Source: Roseiarcus sp050015575
GTDB lineage: Bacteria; Pseudomonadota; Alphaproteobacteria; Rhizobiales; Beijerinckiaceae
Assembly (NCBI GenBank): GCA_050015575.1
Contig: JBEKBD010000032.1
Coordinates: 1-24,248 of the forward strand
Direction of reading: 5' to 3'
DNA length: 24,248 nt
Each line of letters starts with the position of its first letter. The stretch's first letter is position 1. Shown here one piece after another: positions 6,261 through 14,492 of the stretch. The notes beneath the pieces were generated by a model that worked only from the letters and a program-made list of their open reading frames with translations, had not been told where the DNA came from and ran no database searches. Both the position numbers and the translations under genes were made by a program.

Positions 6261-6282
6261 GCGCCTGGCGGCGGCGAGGCGC
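6261..6282. terminator. Inverted repeat in convergent gap, possible shared terminator
   Basis: GCGCCT (6261-6266) and AGGCGC (6277-6282) form a perfect six-base dyad in the 57-base gap between two convergent transcription units, directly at the stop codon of the ABC permease. There is no T tract on either strand, so it would need Rho or be a weak bidirectional terminator. Confidence 0.3.
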
Positions 6283-7392
6283 TCAGGTCGTCCGGCGGCG
6301 GAACAGCCATCCTGCGGCGGTGAGGCTCGCCGCGCCGATCAGCGCCATCGGCCAATATTGCGAGGCGAGCGAGGATAGGCTCGCCCCTTCCAGGAACACC
6401 CCGCGCACGATGACGAGGAAGTAGCGCATCGGGTTGACGAGGGTGACGTCCTGCACCCAATCCGGCATGTTGGCGATCGGGCTGGCGAAGCCGGAGAGGA
6501 GGATCGAGGGCACCATGAACAGAAACACCCCGAGCAGCGCCTGCTGCTGCGTCGCCGCCAGCGACGAGATCATCAGCCCGACGCCGACGATCGCGATGAC
6601 GAAGACGACGAGCCCGAGATAGAGCGTCGGCAGCGCGCCGCGCAGCGGCACCTCGAACCACCACACCGTTGCGGCGATGATCGCCGAGGCTTCGATCCCC
6701 CCGATCAGCACGCCCGGCAGTCCCTTGCCGAGCAAAATGTCGATCGGACGCAGCGGCGTGACCAGCAATTGGTCGAAGGTGCCGCTCTCGCGTTCTCGCG
6801 CGACCGAGAGGGCGACCACCATCAGCGTCACGATCTGGGTCAGCAGCGCGACGATGCTCGGCACGAAGAACCAGTGCGAGCTGAGGGTCGGGTTGTAGCG
6901 GGCGCGGATGTCGAGCGTCGCCGGAGGATTCGCCGCGCCGTGCGCGGCGGCCCAGGCGGTCGAAAAGTCGCTCAAAATCGCGTTGGCGTAGCCCTCGATC
7001 AACAACGCGGTGTTGGAGTTGCGGCCGTCGAGGATCGCCTGCACCGGCGCCGGCCGTCCGCTCAGCAGATCTCGGGTGAAGCGGGGATCGATCACCAGCG
7101 CCATCTTGATCGCGCGCGAATCGATCAGCGCGTCGATTTCTCGGCTGCTGTGCAGCGTGGCGACCAGCTGGAAGGTCGGCGCGCCGACAAAATGCGCGAC
7201 GAGGTCGCGCGACGCCTCGCTGGCGTCCTGGTTGTAAATCGCGATCGGCACGTGGTCGAGATCGTACGTCGCGGCGTAGCCGAACAAGATCAGCATGACG
7301 AGCGGTGGGCTGATCAGCACCGAGCGGCTCTTGGCGTCGCGCAGCACCGCCAGCAGCTCCTTGACGATCAATGCGAGAACCTGCCGCCACAT
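6283..7392 (-). CDS. ABC-2 type transporter permease (distal)
   Basis: A 369-residue membrane subunit of an ABC-2 exporter resembling YbhR/YhhJ. The N-terminus MWRQVLALIVKELLAVLRD, the first helix with LILFGYAATYDLDHVPIAIYNQD, a large extracytoplasmic domain up to about residue 170, and a C-terminal block of about five helices containing SVARERESGTFDQLLVTPLRP are characteristic. The ending on Arg-Arg-Arg-Thr-Thr is normal. The start is at 7392, five bases after the stop of the upstream permease; the same frame stays open further upstream only as an antisense-free shadow of that permease. It is the last gene of the hlyD-ATPase-permease-permease operon. The two permeases are paralogous and likely form a heterodimer. 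The substrate is unknown; homologous systems export drugs or cations. Confidence 0.9.
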   Translation of the reverse strand: MWRQVLALIVKELLAVLRDAKSRSVLISPPLVMLILFGYAATYDLDHVPIAIYNQDASEASRDLVAHFVGAPTFQLVATLHSSREIDALIDSRAIKMALVIDPRFTRDLLSGRPAPVQAILDGRNSNTALLIEGYANAILSDFSTAWAAAHGAANPPATLDIRARYNPTLSSHWFFVPSIVALLTQIVTLMVVALSVARERESGTFDQLLVTPLRPIDILLGKGLPGVLIGGIEASAIIAATVWWFEVPLRGALPTLYLGLVVFVIAIVGVGLMISSLAATQQQALLGVFLFMVPSILLSGFASPIANMPDWVQDVTLVNPMRYFLVIVRGVFLEGASLSSLASQYWPMALIGAASLTAAGWLFRRRTT

Positions 7393-7397
7393 CGCCG

Positions 7398-8519
7398 TCA
7401 GTCCAATCGCTTGTGCGCCAGCGCGCGCGCCGCGCCGAGGAAGATCGCCGCGATCGCGATCAGCGCGGCGGCGTTGGGGAGAATCACCGGCCAGACGTCG
7501 CCGGCCAGAAACGTCGATTGCAGGATGGCGACGAAATAGCGCGCCGCGACGGCGTAGGTGACGATCTGCACGGGCCAGGGCATGGAGTTGATGTCGAATA
7601 CGAAGCCCGAGAGGATGAACGCCGGCAGGAACGTCGCGATAATGGCGATCTGCGCGGCGACGAACTGGCTGCGCGCGGCGCTGGAGATCAACAGCCCCAT
7701 TCCCAACGCGGCGAGCATGAACAAGCTGGAAGTCGCGGTCAGCGTCCACAGCGAGCCGCGCAGCGGCACCTCGAACCGGAACACGCCGAGCGCCACTGTG
7801 GCCGCCATGCCGCCCATGCCGAGCACGAAATAGGGGATCAGCTTGGCGATCATGATTTCCCGGATCGTCACGCGGGTGACCATCAACGCTTCCATCGTGC
7901 CGCGTTCCCACTCGCGCGCGATCACCAGCGCCGTCAGCAGCGCGCCGCTCAAGGTCATGATCATCGCAATGAGGCCCGGCACGATGAAGTCGCGGCTCTT
8001 CACCGCCGGGTTGAATCGCACCCGCGGCTGCAAGGCGATCGGCAACGGGGCCGGCCGCCCCCCTTCGGCCGCTTGCGCGGCGAGCCAATCGATCCAAACT
8101 TGCTGCACGTAGCCCTCGACGATCCGGGCGGTGTTGGTGTCGACGCCGTTGACGAACAGGCCGATCGGAGAGTCGCCCCCCGAGATCGCCCGTCGGTCGA
8201 AATCGCTCGGCAGCCAAACGACGCCCTGCACCTCGCGGTCGGTCATCGCCCTCTCCGCCTCCTGAATGGTGAGGAACCGTCGTGGGCGGAAGACCGGCGA
8301 CTGCTCGAACGCGCCCGCAAAGCTTGCGGAGAGCGCGCTCGGGCGTTGCACGACCAGCGCCAGCGGCACGTTGCTGGCGTCGAGCGACACGCCGTAGCCG
8401 AACAGAAAGAGCAGCACGGCCGGCAGCAGAAAGGCGATGGCGAGCGAGGAAGGGTCCCGCCAGATTTGCAGGAACTCTTTGCGCAGCAGCCCGCGCAGGC
8501 GTCGCAGCGAGGCCATCAT
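7398..8519 (-). CDS. ABC-2 type transporter permease (proximal)
   Basis: A 373-residue inner-membrane subunit resembling YbhS. It begins with a cytoplasmic segment LRGLLRKEFLQIWRDPSS, then a first helix FLLPAVLLFLFGYGVSLD, an extracytoplasmic domain of about 140 residues, and five to six C-terminal helices with REWERGTMEALMVTRVTIRE between the first two. FGYGVSLD and REWERGTME are typical of this ABC-2 permease group. The start codon overlaps the ATPase stop as ATGA (8516-8519), fixing both gene ends and implying coupling. It partners with the permease immediately downstream. Substrate not deducible. Confidence 0.92.
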   Translation of the reverse strand: MMASLRRLRGLLRKEFLQIWRDPSSLAIAFLLPAVLLFLFGYGVSLDASNVPLALVVQRPSALSASFAGAFEQSPVFRPRRFLTIQEAERAMTDREVQGVVWLPSDFDRRAISGGDSPIGLFVNGVDTNTARIVEGYVQQVWIDWLAAQAAEGGRPAPLPIALQPRVRFNPAVKSRDFIVPGLIAMIMTLSGALLTALVIAREWERGTMEALMVTRVTIREIMIAKLIPYFVLGMGGMAATVALGVFRFEVPLRGSLWTLTATSSLFMLAALGMGLLISSAARSQFVAAQIAIIATFLPAFILSGFVFDINSMPWPVQIVTYAVAARYFVAILQSTFLAGDVWPVILPNAAALIAIAAIFLGAARALAHKRLD

Positions 8520-10288
8520 GCGCGCAGCGCCTGCGTCGGCGCGTCCGCCGCCGCCTCGATCATCGCGATGAACGCGTCCTCCATGGTCGGATCGGGGCGC
8601 GCCTCCGTCCTGGCGGCGGCCTTGATCGCCTCCGGCGCCCCCGCCGTCAGCACGCTGCCCTGCGCCATGATCGCCAAGCGGTCGCAGTACTCCGCTTCCT
8701 CCATGAAGTGCGTCGTCACCATCACGGTGACGCCGGTTTCGGCGAGCGCGTTGATGCGCCGCCAGAAGTCGCGACGCGCGAGCGGATCGACGCCGGAAGT
8801 GGGCTCGTCGAGGAACAAGATGTCGGGCTCGTGCATCAGCGCGCAGGCGAGCGCCAGCCGTTGCTTGAATCCGAGCGGCAGATCGCGCGCGGTCGCGCTC
8901 ATCTGCGAGGCGAGGTCGAACTCGGCGACCGCCCAGTCGATGCGTCGGCGCTGCCGCGCGCCGTAAAGTCGGTAGACGCTGCTGAAGAAGCGCAGATTCC
9001 GCTCCACGCTGAGATCGCCGTAGAGCGAGAATTTCTGGGCCATGTAGCCGATCCGCCCGCGCGCCGACGCGGCGGCCTTGCGCAGATCGAAGCCGGCGAC
9101 GCGCAACGAGCCTTCCGAGGGCGGCAGCAGGCCGCAGAGCATGCGGAAGGTGGTCGATTTGCCGGCGCCGTTGGCGCCGAGCAGGCCGAAAATCTCGCCG
9201 CGGGCGACGGCGAAGCTGACGTCGTTGACGGCGACGAAGTCGCCGAAACGGCGGGTGAGGCGGCGCACCGCAATGACGTCTTCCGCGGGCGACGCGGCGG
9301 CCGGCGACGGCGCCGCCGGCGCCGCAACCGGCGGGGACCCCGCGTCGAGCGCGCGCAACCGGGCGACGAAGGCATCCTCGAAGCGCGGCGGAGTGGGCGC
9401 GAACGTCAGGCCCGGCAGGTCCGAGGCGAGCGCGGCGCCGTCGGGCGGCGTCGGCGCGGCCGTCACCGCCCGGACCCGGCTGCCCTGGATCACGGCGTCG
9501 ATTACGCCGGGCTCGCGCGCCAGCCGCTCCTGCAGCCGCCGCCGGCTGACGTCGGCGCTGGCGAAGAAGCTCCGCCCCGCCAATTCCGCGGTGAAAACGC
9601 CGGGCGGGCCGTCGCCGAGCAACCGGCCTTCATGGATCAGCAGCACGGCGTCGCAACGCTCGGCTTCGTCGAGATAGGCGGTGCTGAACAGCACCGTGAC
9701 GTTCGCGTCGCGCGTCAGGTGATCGATGATCTGCCACAACTCGCGCCGCGACACCGGATCGACGCCGACGGTCGGCTCGTCGAGCAGCAAGAGATCGGGC
9801 GGATGGACGAGGGTGCAGGCGAGACCGAGCTTCTGCTTCATGCCGCCCGAAAGCCGTCCCGCCCGGCGCTCGGCGAAGGGCCCGAGCGCGGTCATGCGCA
9901 TGAGCTCGGCGTAGCGGGCGGGGCGCTCGTCGGCCGGCACGCCTTGCAGATCGGCGTACAGATCGAGGTTCTGTCGCACGCTGAGGTCTTCGTAGAGCCC
10001 GAAGCGCTGCGGCATGTAGCCGATCCGCGCCTGGACGGCGAGCGGATCGCGTGCGACGTCGATCCCCAGCGCCTCGATCTTTCCGGCGTCGGCGCGCAGC
10101 AGGCCGGCGATCAACCGCATCAAGGTGGTCTTGCCGGCGCCGTCCGGGCCGATCAGCCCGGTGACGGCGCCGTGGGCCGCCCTGGCGGTGATCCCATCGA
10201 TCGCCGCAATCACCCGCTTGCCGGAGCGAAAGCTGCGGCGCACGCCCTCGAGCCGCAGCGCCGGCGCGTCGTCATCGAGAGGCGGCAT
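8516..10288 (-). CDS. Double ABC ATPase of an ABC-2 efflux system (RbbA/YbhF-like)
   Basis: A 590-residue cytoplasmic protein with two nucleotide-binding domains joined by an Ala/Pro-rich linker (about residues 315-337). Domain 1 has Walker A GPDGAGKT (47-54), signature LSGG (146-149) and Walker B LLLLDEPTVGVD (Asp170-Glu171), but the switch histidine is replaced by Ala204 (FSTAYLDEAE). Domain 2 has Walker A GANGAGKS (371-378), a degenerate signature LPLGF (470-474), Walker B ILFLDEPTSGVD (494-495) and an intact His527 (TTHFMEEAE). Thus one composite ATP site is canonical and the other degenerate. The start at the ATG 10288 is preferred because GGAG lies nine bases before it; an in-frame TTG at 10321 is further inside hlyD. 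It overlaps hlyD by 17 bases and the next permease by four. It energises the two ABC-2 permeases. Confidence 0.93.
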   Translation of the reverse strand: MPPLDDDAPALRLEGVRRSFRSGKRVIAAIDGITARAAHGAVTGLIGPDGAGKTTLMRLIAGLLRADAGKIEALGIDVARDPLAVQARIGYMPQRFGLYEDLSVRQNLDLYADLQGVPADERPARYAELMRMTALGPFAERRAGRLSGGMKQKLGLACTLVHPPDLLLLDEPTVGVDPVSRRELWQIIDHLTRDANVTVLFSTAYLDEAERCDAVLLIHEGRLLGDGPPGVFTAELAGRSFFASADVSRRRLQERLAREPGVIDAVIQGSRVRAVTAAPTPPDGAALASDLPGLTFAPTPPRFEDAFVARLRALDAGSPPVAAPAAPSPAAASPAEDVIAVRRLTRRFGDFVAVNDVSFAVARGEIFGLLGANGAGKSTTFRMLCGLLPPSEGSLRVAGFDLRKAAASARGRIGYMAQKFSLYGDLSVERNLRFFSSVYRLYGARQRRRIDWAVAEFDLASQMSATARDLPLGFKQRLALACALMHEPDILFLDEPTSGVDPLARRDFWRRINALAETGVTVMVTTHFMEEAEYCDRLAIMAQGSVLTAGAPEAIKAAARTEARPDPTMEDAFIAMIEAAADAPTQALRA

Positions 10289-11318
10289 CGCTCGCTCCGC
10301 AACCGGGCGGCGGCGCCTCAACGGGCTGGGTCAGATCGATGCGCACGGTGGCCGGCATCCCGAGACGCAGCTCGCCGCGCGCGTCGCAAGCATAGACCCT
10401 GAGCTGGTAGACCAGCGCGGTGCGCAGTTCCGGCGTCTCCACCGCCTTGGGGGTGAACTCGGCGGTCGGCGAGATGTAGCCGATCCAGCCGTCGTACGTC
10501 CGGCCGGGATAGCTGTCGGCGCTCACGCTCGCCTTCATGCCGAGCCGGATGCGGCCGAGTGCGCTCTCGGGCGCGTAGGCTCGGACCCACAGCGGGTTCG
10601 GCAAGGCGATGGTGAGGACCGGCGTCGAGGGGGACGCCATGTCGCCGGGCTCCAAAATGCGGTCCTCGACCACGCCGTCGGACGGCGCGTAGAGACGGGT
10701 GTCGTCGAACTGCCGCTGCGCCAGCGCCACGGCCGCCTGAGCCGCCTGATAGGCGGCGCGAGCCGCGGCGATGTCTTCGGCCCGCGGTCCTTCGACCGCC
10801 AGAAGATAGGCCTGGCGCGCCGCTTCGTGTTGCTGGCGCACCGATTCGAACGCCGCTTTCGCGTCGTCGCGCTGCTGGATGGTGCCGGCGTTGGTGGCGG
10901 TCAGCGCGTCATAGCGCTTGTAGGTCTCCTCGTCGTTCAAATAGGTCGTCTCCAGGGCGTCCATGGTCGCCTTCGCCTGCGCGATCTCTTCCGGGCGGGA
11001 CCCGGCCAGCAGTTTGGCCAGCGTCTGGTTCTGGTTGTCCATCTGCGCCTTCGCCTGCGCCAGCGCCGCGGCGTAGCGGACGTCGTCCAGCGTCGCGAGC
11101 AGGTCGCCGCGCTTCACGCGCGCGCCTTCCTGCACCAAGATCGTCGCGATCGTTCCGGTGTCGTTGAAGGCCGGCTGCGCCTCTCGGATGTCGACGTCGC
11201 CGTAGAGCACCAGCGTGTTCGTCGCTTCTGCGCCGCCGTGGCGCCAATAGAGCCAGCCGCCGCCGACCAGGGCGAGAGCGGTTACGACGGCAACGATGAT
11301 GAGGGCGCGTTTCGACAT
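10272..11318 (-). CDS. HlyD-family membrane fusion protein (YbhG-like)
   Basis: A 348-residue periplasmic adaptor anchored by one N-terminal helix (about residues 4-26, uncleaved). It follows the usual order: a first half of the barrel-sandwich (lipoyl-like) domain with GTIATILVQEGARVKRGDLL (55-74), a long alpha-helical hairpin from about residue 80 to 205 including GSRPEEIAQAKA, the second lipoyl half LYAPSDGVVEDRILEPGD (209-226), then a beta-barrel domain with GYISPTAEFTPKAVET (280-295). This last block is typical of YbhG-type adaptors paired with ABC-2 pumps. The start at 11318 is the ATG directly before the membrane helix; no strong ribosome binding site is seen. It is first in the four-gene efflux operon and probably links it to an outer membrane channel encoded elsewhere. 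Confidence 0.92.
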   Translation of the reverse strand: MSKRALIIVAVVTALALVGGGWLYWRHGGAEATNTLVLYGDVDIREAQPAFNDTGTIATILVQEGARVKRGDLLATLDDVRYAAALAQAKAQMDNQNQTLAKLLAGSRPEEIAQAKATMDALETTYLNDEETYKRYDALTATNAGTIQQRDDAKAAFESVRQQHEAARQAYLLAVEGPRAEDIAAARAAYQAAQAAVALAQRQFDDTRLYAPSDGVVEDRILEPGDMASPSTPVLTIALPNPLWVRAYAPESALGRIRLGMKASVSADSYPGRTYDGWIGYISPTAEFTPKAVETPELRTALVYQLRVYACDARGELRLGMPATVRIDLTQPVEAPPPGCGASDAASR

Positions 11319-11363
11319 GGCCGGCGTCAATTCGTCATCGGGTCGTCTTGTCGACGTCAGCGT

Positions 11364-11381
11364 CGATCGCGGCTGCGATCG
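11364..11381 (-). repeat. Perfect stem-loop upstream of hlyD
   Basis: CGATCGC and GCGATCG flank a four-base loop, 46 bases upstream of the hlyD start. A second dyad, TCGACG/CGTCGA at 11351-11366, shares three bases with it, so the two folds exclude each other. It could be an operator or a leader hairpin. No T tract follows on the - strand. Confidence 0.4.
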
Positions 11382-11632
11382 GAATGTGAAGCCGACGCGA
11401 CGACCGCCTTGTAAGGGCGAGCCGCCGTCGGCGTTGGCGCGTCGACGGCGATCCCGCTGCGGCTGTGGATAGCACGAAACCGGCGATCGGCTCGGCCGAA
11501 GGCCAACATTTTCTCTGCGACGTTTCGTCCGATCCCCGGGAAGGCGGCGAGGCCTGTTCGCGCGCCGCGATGGCCTTGAGCCGCCGGGAACACGGGCGGG
11601 AAAAGGCAAGCGGCCTGGCGGCCTCGCTCGAT

Positions 11633-11689
11633 AACGTCGTCACGCGACGTTCTTGCGCCAAACGCCCTCGTTTGGACGGCCGCCAAACG
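11633..11689 (-). terminator. Hairpin cluster downstream of the protease operon, possible terminator
   Basis: On the - strand, 33 to 89 bases after the protease stop, the transcript would carry CGTTTGG (complement of 11683-11689), then CCAAACG (of 11669-11675), then CGTTTGG again (of 11658-11664). The central element can pair with either neighbour through seven bases. A further seven-base dyad with a five-base loop follows (11633-11651). No U tract is present, so if it terminates the ptsP-to-protease run it would be by a Rho-assisted or RNA-stabilising route. Confidence 0.35.
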
Positions 11690-11721
11690 TCGCCCCGAGG
11701 CCGCGCCCGCGCGACGCCGTC

Positions 11722-13053
11722 TCAATCGTCGCCGTGCGCCGGGTCCTTGGCGCTCGCGGTCGGCGAACGGCCGTGAAGGAAATCGACCGCCGCGATCAAC
11801 TGCGCGTCGTTGGCCGGGTCGGGGGAAACATAGACTTCCGAGCCGGTCTTTTCGTCGTCGCCGTTCTTCAGGTGCCCGGTCAGCGAGGCCTCGCCTCGGC
11901 TTTCGACCTTGCCCTTCAAATCGTCGGGGACCGCCTCTTTGACTTTGATGTCGGGTTCGATGCCCTTGGCCTGGATCGAGCGGCCGGAGGGCGTGTAATA
12001 GCGCGCGGTCGTCAGTTTCAGCGCGCCGTTCTCGCCCAGCGACAGCACCGTCTGGACCGACCCCTTGCCGAACGAGCGCGTGCCGATCAACGTGGCGCGC
12101 TTGAGGTCCTGAAGCGCCCCCGAAACGATCTCCGAGGCCGAGGCCGATCCGCCGTTGATCAGCACCGCCAAGGGCTTGCCCTGCGACAGGTTGGCCCCGG
12201 CGCGGGCGTTGTAATCCTGCGCCTGATCGGCCGCCCGCCCCCGCGTCGACACGATCTCGCCGCTGTCGACGAAGGCGTTGACCACTTTGATCGACTGATC
12301 TAGCAGGCCGCCGGGATTGTTGCGCAGGTCGAGGATGTAACCCTTCAATTTGTCGTCGCCGGGTTCGTCGCGGAACCTGGCGATCGCCTTTTGCAGCCCG
12401 TCGTAGGTCTGCAAGCTGAATTGGGTGATGCGGATATAGCCGATGTCGCCGCTCTCGATTCGCGAACGCACCGGCAACACCTTGATGATTTCGCGGACGA
12501 TGGCGAAGTCCCGGGTCTCTTTGTTCGCGCCCCGGCTCACCTTCAGACGGACCGAAGTCTTCGCCGGCCCGCGCATCCTGTCGACCGCTTCTTTGAGCGA
12601 CAGTCCCTGCACCGGCGTATCGTCGATGGCGGTTATGACGTCGCCCGACATCATCCCGGCGCGGGCCGCCGGCGTGTCGTCGAGAGGGCTGACCACGCGC
12701 ACCAGCCCGCCCTCCTGGATGACTTCGAGCCCGAGGCCGCCGAACTCCTCGCCCTTCATCGTCGTTTGAAAGTCGTTCAGGGCCTTGGCGTCGAGATACG
12801 TGGAATGGGGATCGAGCGAGGCGAGCATGCCGTTGATCGCGCCGACGATCATCTTGTCGTCGTCCGGCTTGTCGACATACGATTGCCTGACCTTGTCGAA
12901 GACGCGGGCGAAGCGTTGGAGCGGGTCGCCGCCGGCGGTCGTCGCCGGCGCGGCGGCGCCGACCGCGGCAGGCGTCGAGCCGCCCGCCGCGAACGCGACG
13001 ATCGCGGCGCCGAACGCGACGCCGAACGCCAAATAAGAGATCCCGCGGCCCAT
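11722..13053 (-). CDS. S41 family carboxy-terminal processing protease, second tandem copy
   Basis: A 443-residue periplasmic CtpA-type serine protease. An N-terminal hydrophobic segment (residues 5-23) acts as signal or anchor. A helical stretch with LDPHSTYLDAK (80-90) precedes a PDZ domain (about 105-175, with GGLGLEV and AARAGMMSGDVITAIDD), then the protease core with IRITQF and LDLRNNPGGLLDQ. The catalytic dyad is Ser305 in GGSASASE and Lys330 in RSFGKGSVQ, 25 residues apart as expected. It is closely similar throughout to the copy 23 bases upstream, so it arose by tandem duplication. It differs by a shorter C-terminal tail and an Ala-rich segment after the signal. The likely role is trimming of periplasmic or cell-envelope proteins near the divisome; the specific substrate is unknown. 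Confidence 0.93.
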   Translation of the reverse strand: MGRGISYLAFGVAFGAAIVAFAAGGSTPAAVGAAAPATTAGGDPLQRFARVFDKVRQSYVDKPDDDKMIVGAINGMLASLDPHSTYLDAKALNDFQTTMKGEEFGGLGLEVIQEGGLVRVVSPLDDTPAARAGMMSGDVITAIDDTPVQGLSLKEAVDRMRGPAKTSVRLKVSRGANKETRDFAIVREIIKVLPVRSRIESGDIGYIRITQFSLQTYDGLQKAIARFRDEPGDDKLKGYILDLRNNPGGLLDQSIKVVNAFVDSGEIVSTRGRAADQAQDYNARAGANLSQGKPLAVLINGGSASASEIVSGALQDLKRATLIGTRSFGKGSVQTVLSLGENGALKLTTARYYTPSGRSIQAKGIEPDIKVKEAVPDDLKGKVESRGEASLTGHLKNGDDEKTGSEVYVSPDPANDAQLIAAVDFLHGRSPTASAKDPAHGDD

Positions 13054-13076
13054 GCCGACGATGTCCTTCGTCGCGT

Positions 13077-14492
13077 TCAGTTCGGCGTCGCCGCGTCCGG
13101 ACCGCTCGGGGTCGGCGAAGCCGCCGGAGCCTCTTTGGCCCCACCGGACGGCGCGGCCGTCTCGCCGCCGGCGGGCGCGTCGGCCTTGGCCGGAATGGCC
13201 GCGGCGCGCTTGACGCCGTGCAAGAGATCGACGGCGGCGATCAACTGCTTGTCGTCCTTGGGGTCGGGCGGCACGTAAGCCTGCGAGCCGGTCTTCTCGT
13301 CGTCGCCGTTCTTGAGATGGCCCTTGAGCGAGGCCTCTCCCTTGGTGTCGTCCTTGCCCTTCAGATCGTCGGGAACGTCCTCCAGGATTTCGATATCGGG
13401 CGCGATGCCCTTGGCCTGGATCGAACGGCCGGACGGCGTGTAATAGCGCGCCGTCGTCAATCGCAGGGCGCCGTCTTGCCCGAGCGGCATGATGGTCTGC
13501 ACGGAGCCCTTGCCGAACGAACGGGTGCCGATCAGCGTCGCGCGCTTATGGTCCTGCAGGGCGCCCGAAACGATCTCCGAGGCCGACGCCGAGCCGCCGT
13601 TGATGAGCACGACCAGCGGCTTGCCGCCGGAAAGATCGCCCCCCGGGCGCGCATTGAAGCGTTGCGCGTCGTCGGGGTTGCGTCCGCGCGTCGAGACGAT
13701 CTCGCCCTTGTCGATGAAAGCGTTGACGACGTCGATCGACTGATCGAGCAAGCCGCCGGGGTTGTTGCGCAAGTCCAGTATGTACCCTTTGAACTTGTCC
13801 GCCGGCACGTCGGCGACGATCTTCTCCATCGCGCTCTTGAGGCCGTCGGCGGTCTGCTCGGTGAACTGCGTGATGCGGATGTAGCCGATGTCGTCGGCTT
13901 CGACGTGCGAACGCACCGATTGAACCTTGATGACGTCGCGAACGATCTTGAACTCCCTGGCCTCCTTGGCGCCGCCGCGCAGAATCTTGAGCCGGATGGT
14001 CGAATTCACCGCCCCGCGCATCTTTTCCACCGCCTGATCGAGCGTCATGCCTTGCGTCGGCTCGTCGTCGATCCCGACGATGATGTCGCCCGAAAGAATG
14101 CCGGCCTTGGCCGCGGGCGTGTCGTCGATCGGGCTGACGACTTTGACCAAGCCGTCCTCTTGCGTGACCTCGATCCCCAGGCCGCCGAATTCGCCCTTGG
14201 TCTGGACCTGCATCTCGCGAAAGGACTTGGCGTCCATGTAGCTCGAATGAGGATCGAGCGAACTCAACATGCCGTTGATCGCCGCCTCGATCAGTTTGGC
14301 CTCGTCGGGCTTCTCCACATAATCGTTGCGAATCTTCTCGAAGACGTCGCCGAACAGGTTGAGTTGGCGATAGGTGTCGGCCGCGGCGGCGTAGGCGCTT
14401 TGGCCGAACGCCGAAAGCGTCTGCGGCGCCCATCCCGCGCAGATGGCGCCGATGGCGACTCCGACCGCCAAAAAAGAAACCTTGCGTATCAT
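13077..14492 (-). CDS. ctpA: S41 family carboxy-terminal processing protease CtpA
   Basis: A 471-residue exported serine protease. A signal or anchor helix (residues 4-22) is followed by LDPHSSYMDAK (79-89), a PDZ domain (about 102-172) and the S41 core with LDLRNNPGGLLDQ (239-251). The Ser-Lys dyad is Ser303 (GGSASASE) and Lys328 (RSFGKGSVQ). A low-complexity Ala/Pro/Gly tail occupies residues 428-471. The ATG at 14492 forms an ATGA overlap with the envC stop, which fixes this start over an in-frame upstream one. Coupling to envC is the conserved arrangement, so this is probably the ancestral copy and the downstream one the duplicate. Proteases of this group process or degrade cell-wall hydrolases and other periplasmic proteins, consistent with its neighbour. 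Confidence 0.95.
   Translation of the reverse strand: MIRKVSFLAVGVAIGAICAGWAPQTLSAFGQSAYAAAADTYRQLNLFGDVFEKIRNDYVEKPDEAKLIEAAINGMLSSLDPHSSYMDAKSFREMQVQTKGEFGGLGIEVTQEDGLVKVVSPIDDTPAAKAGILSGDIIVGIDDEPTQGMTLDQAVEKMRGAVNSTIRLKILRGGAKEAREFKIVRDVIKVQSVRSHVEADDIGYIRITQFTEQTADGLKSAMEKIVADVPADKFKGYILDLRNNPGGLLDQSIDVVNAFIDKGEIVSTRGRNPDDAQRFNARPGGDLSGGKPLVVLINGGSASASEIVSGALQDHKRATLIGTRSFGKGSVQTIMPLGQDGALRLTTARYYTPSGRSIQAKGIAPDIEILEDVPDDLKGKDDTKGEASLKGHLKNGDDEKTGSQAYVPPDPKDDKQLIAAVDLLHGVKRAAAIPAKADAPAGGETAAPSGGAKEAPAASPTPSGPDAATPN

Larger units (their letters stand above)
11319..11721. other. Intergenic region without recognisable gene, rich in inverted repeats
   Basis: These 403 bases separate the S41 protease stop from the hlyD start. 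Open frames exist on both strands, but their translations are arginine-, alanine- and serine-rich and resemble no protein family. Four perfect short dyads are present: TCGACG/CGTCGA (11351-11366), CGATCGC/GCGATCG (11364-11381), AACGTCG/CGACGTT (11633-11651) and CCAAACG/CGTTTGG (11658-11675). The promoter of the efflux operon should lie in the hlyD-proximal part, but I could not pick convincing boxes. Confidence 0.6.

Noticed and set aside
4725..6323. 532-codon + strand frame over acr3 and the small membrane protein
   Set aside because: It is a frame-shifted shadow rich in Arg, while the other frame gives a clear ACR3 permease.
8282..10402. 706-codon + strand frame opposite the ABC ATPase
   Set aside because: It is antisense to a gene with complete Walker, signature and linker motifs and has a random-like Arg-rich composition.
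11335..11776. Open frames on both strands in the gap before hlyD (11335-11661 on -, 11465-11776 on +)
   Set aside because: Both have low-complexity, Arg/Ala/Ser-rich products, no ribosome binding site and no similarity to known proteins; the + frame also runs into the antisense of the protease.
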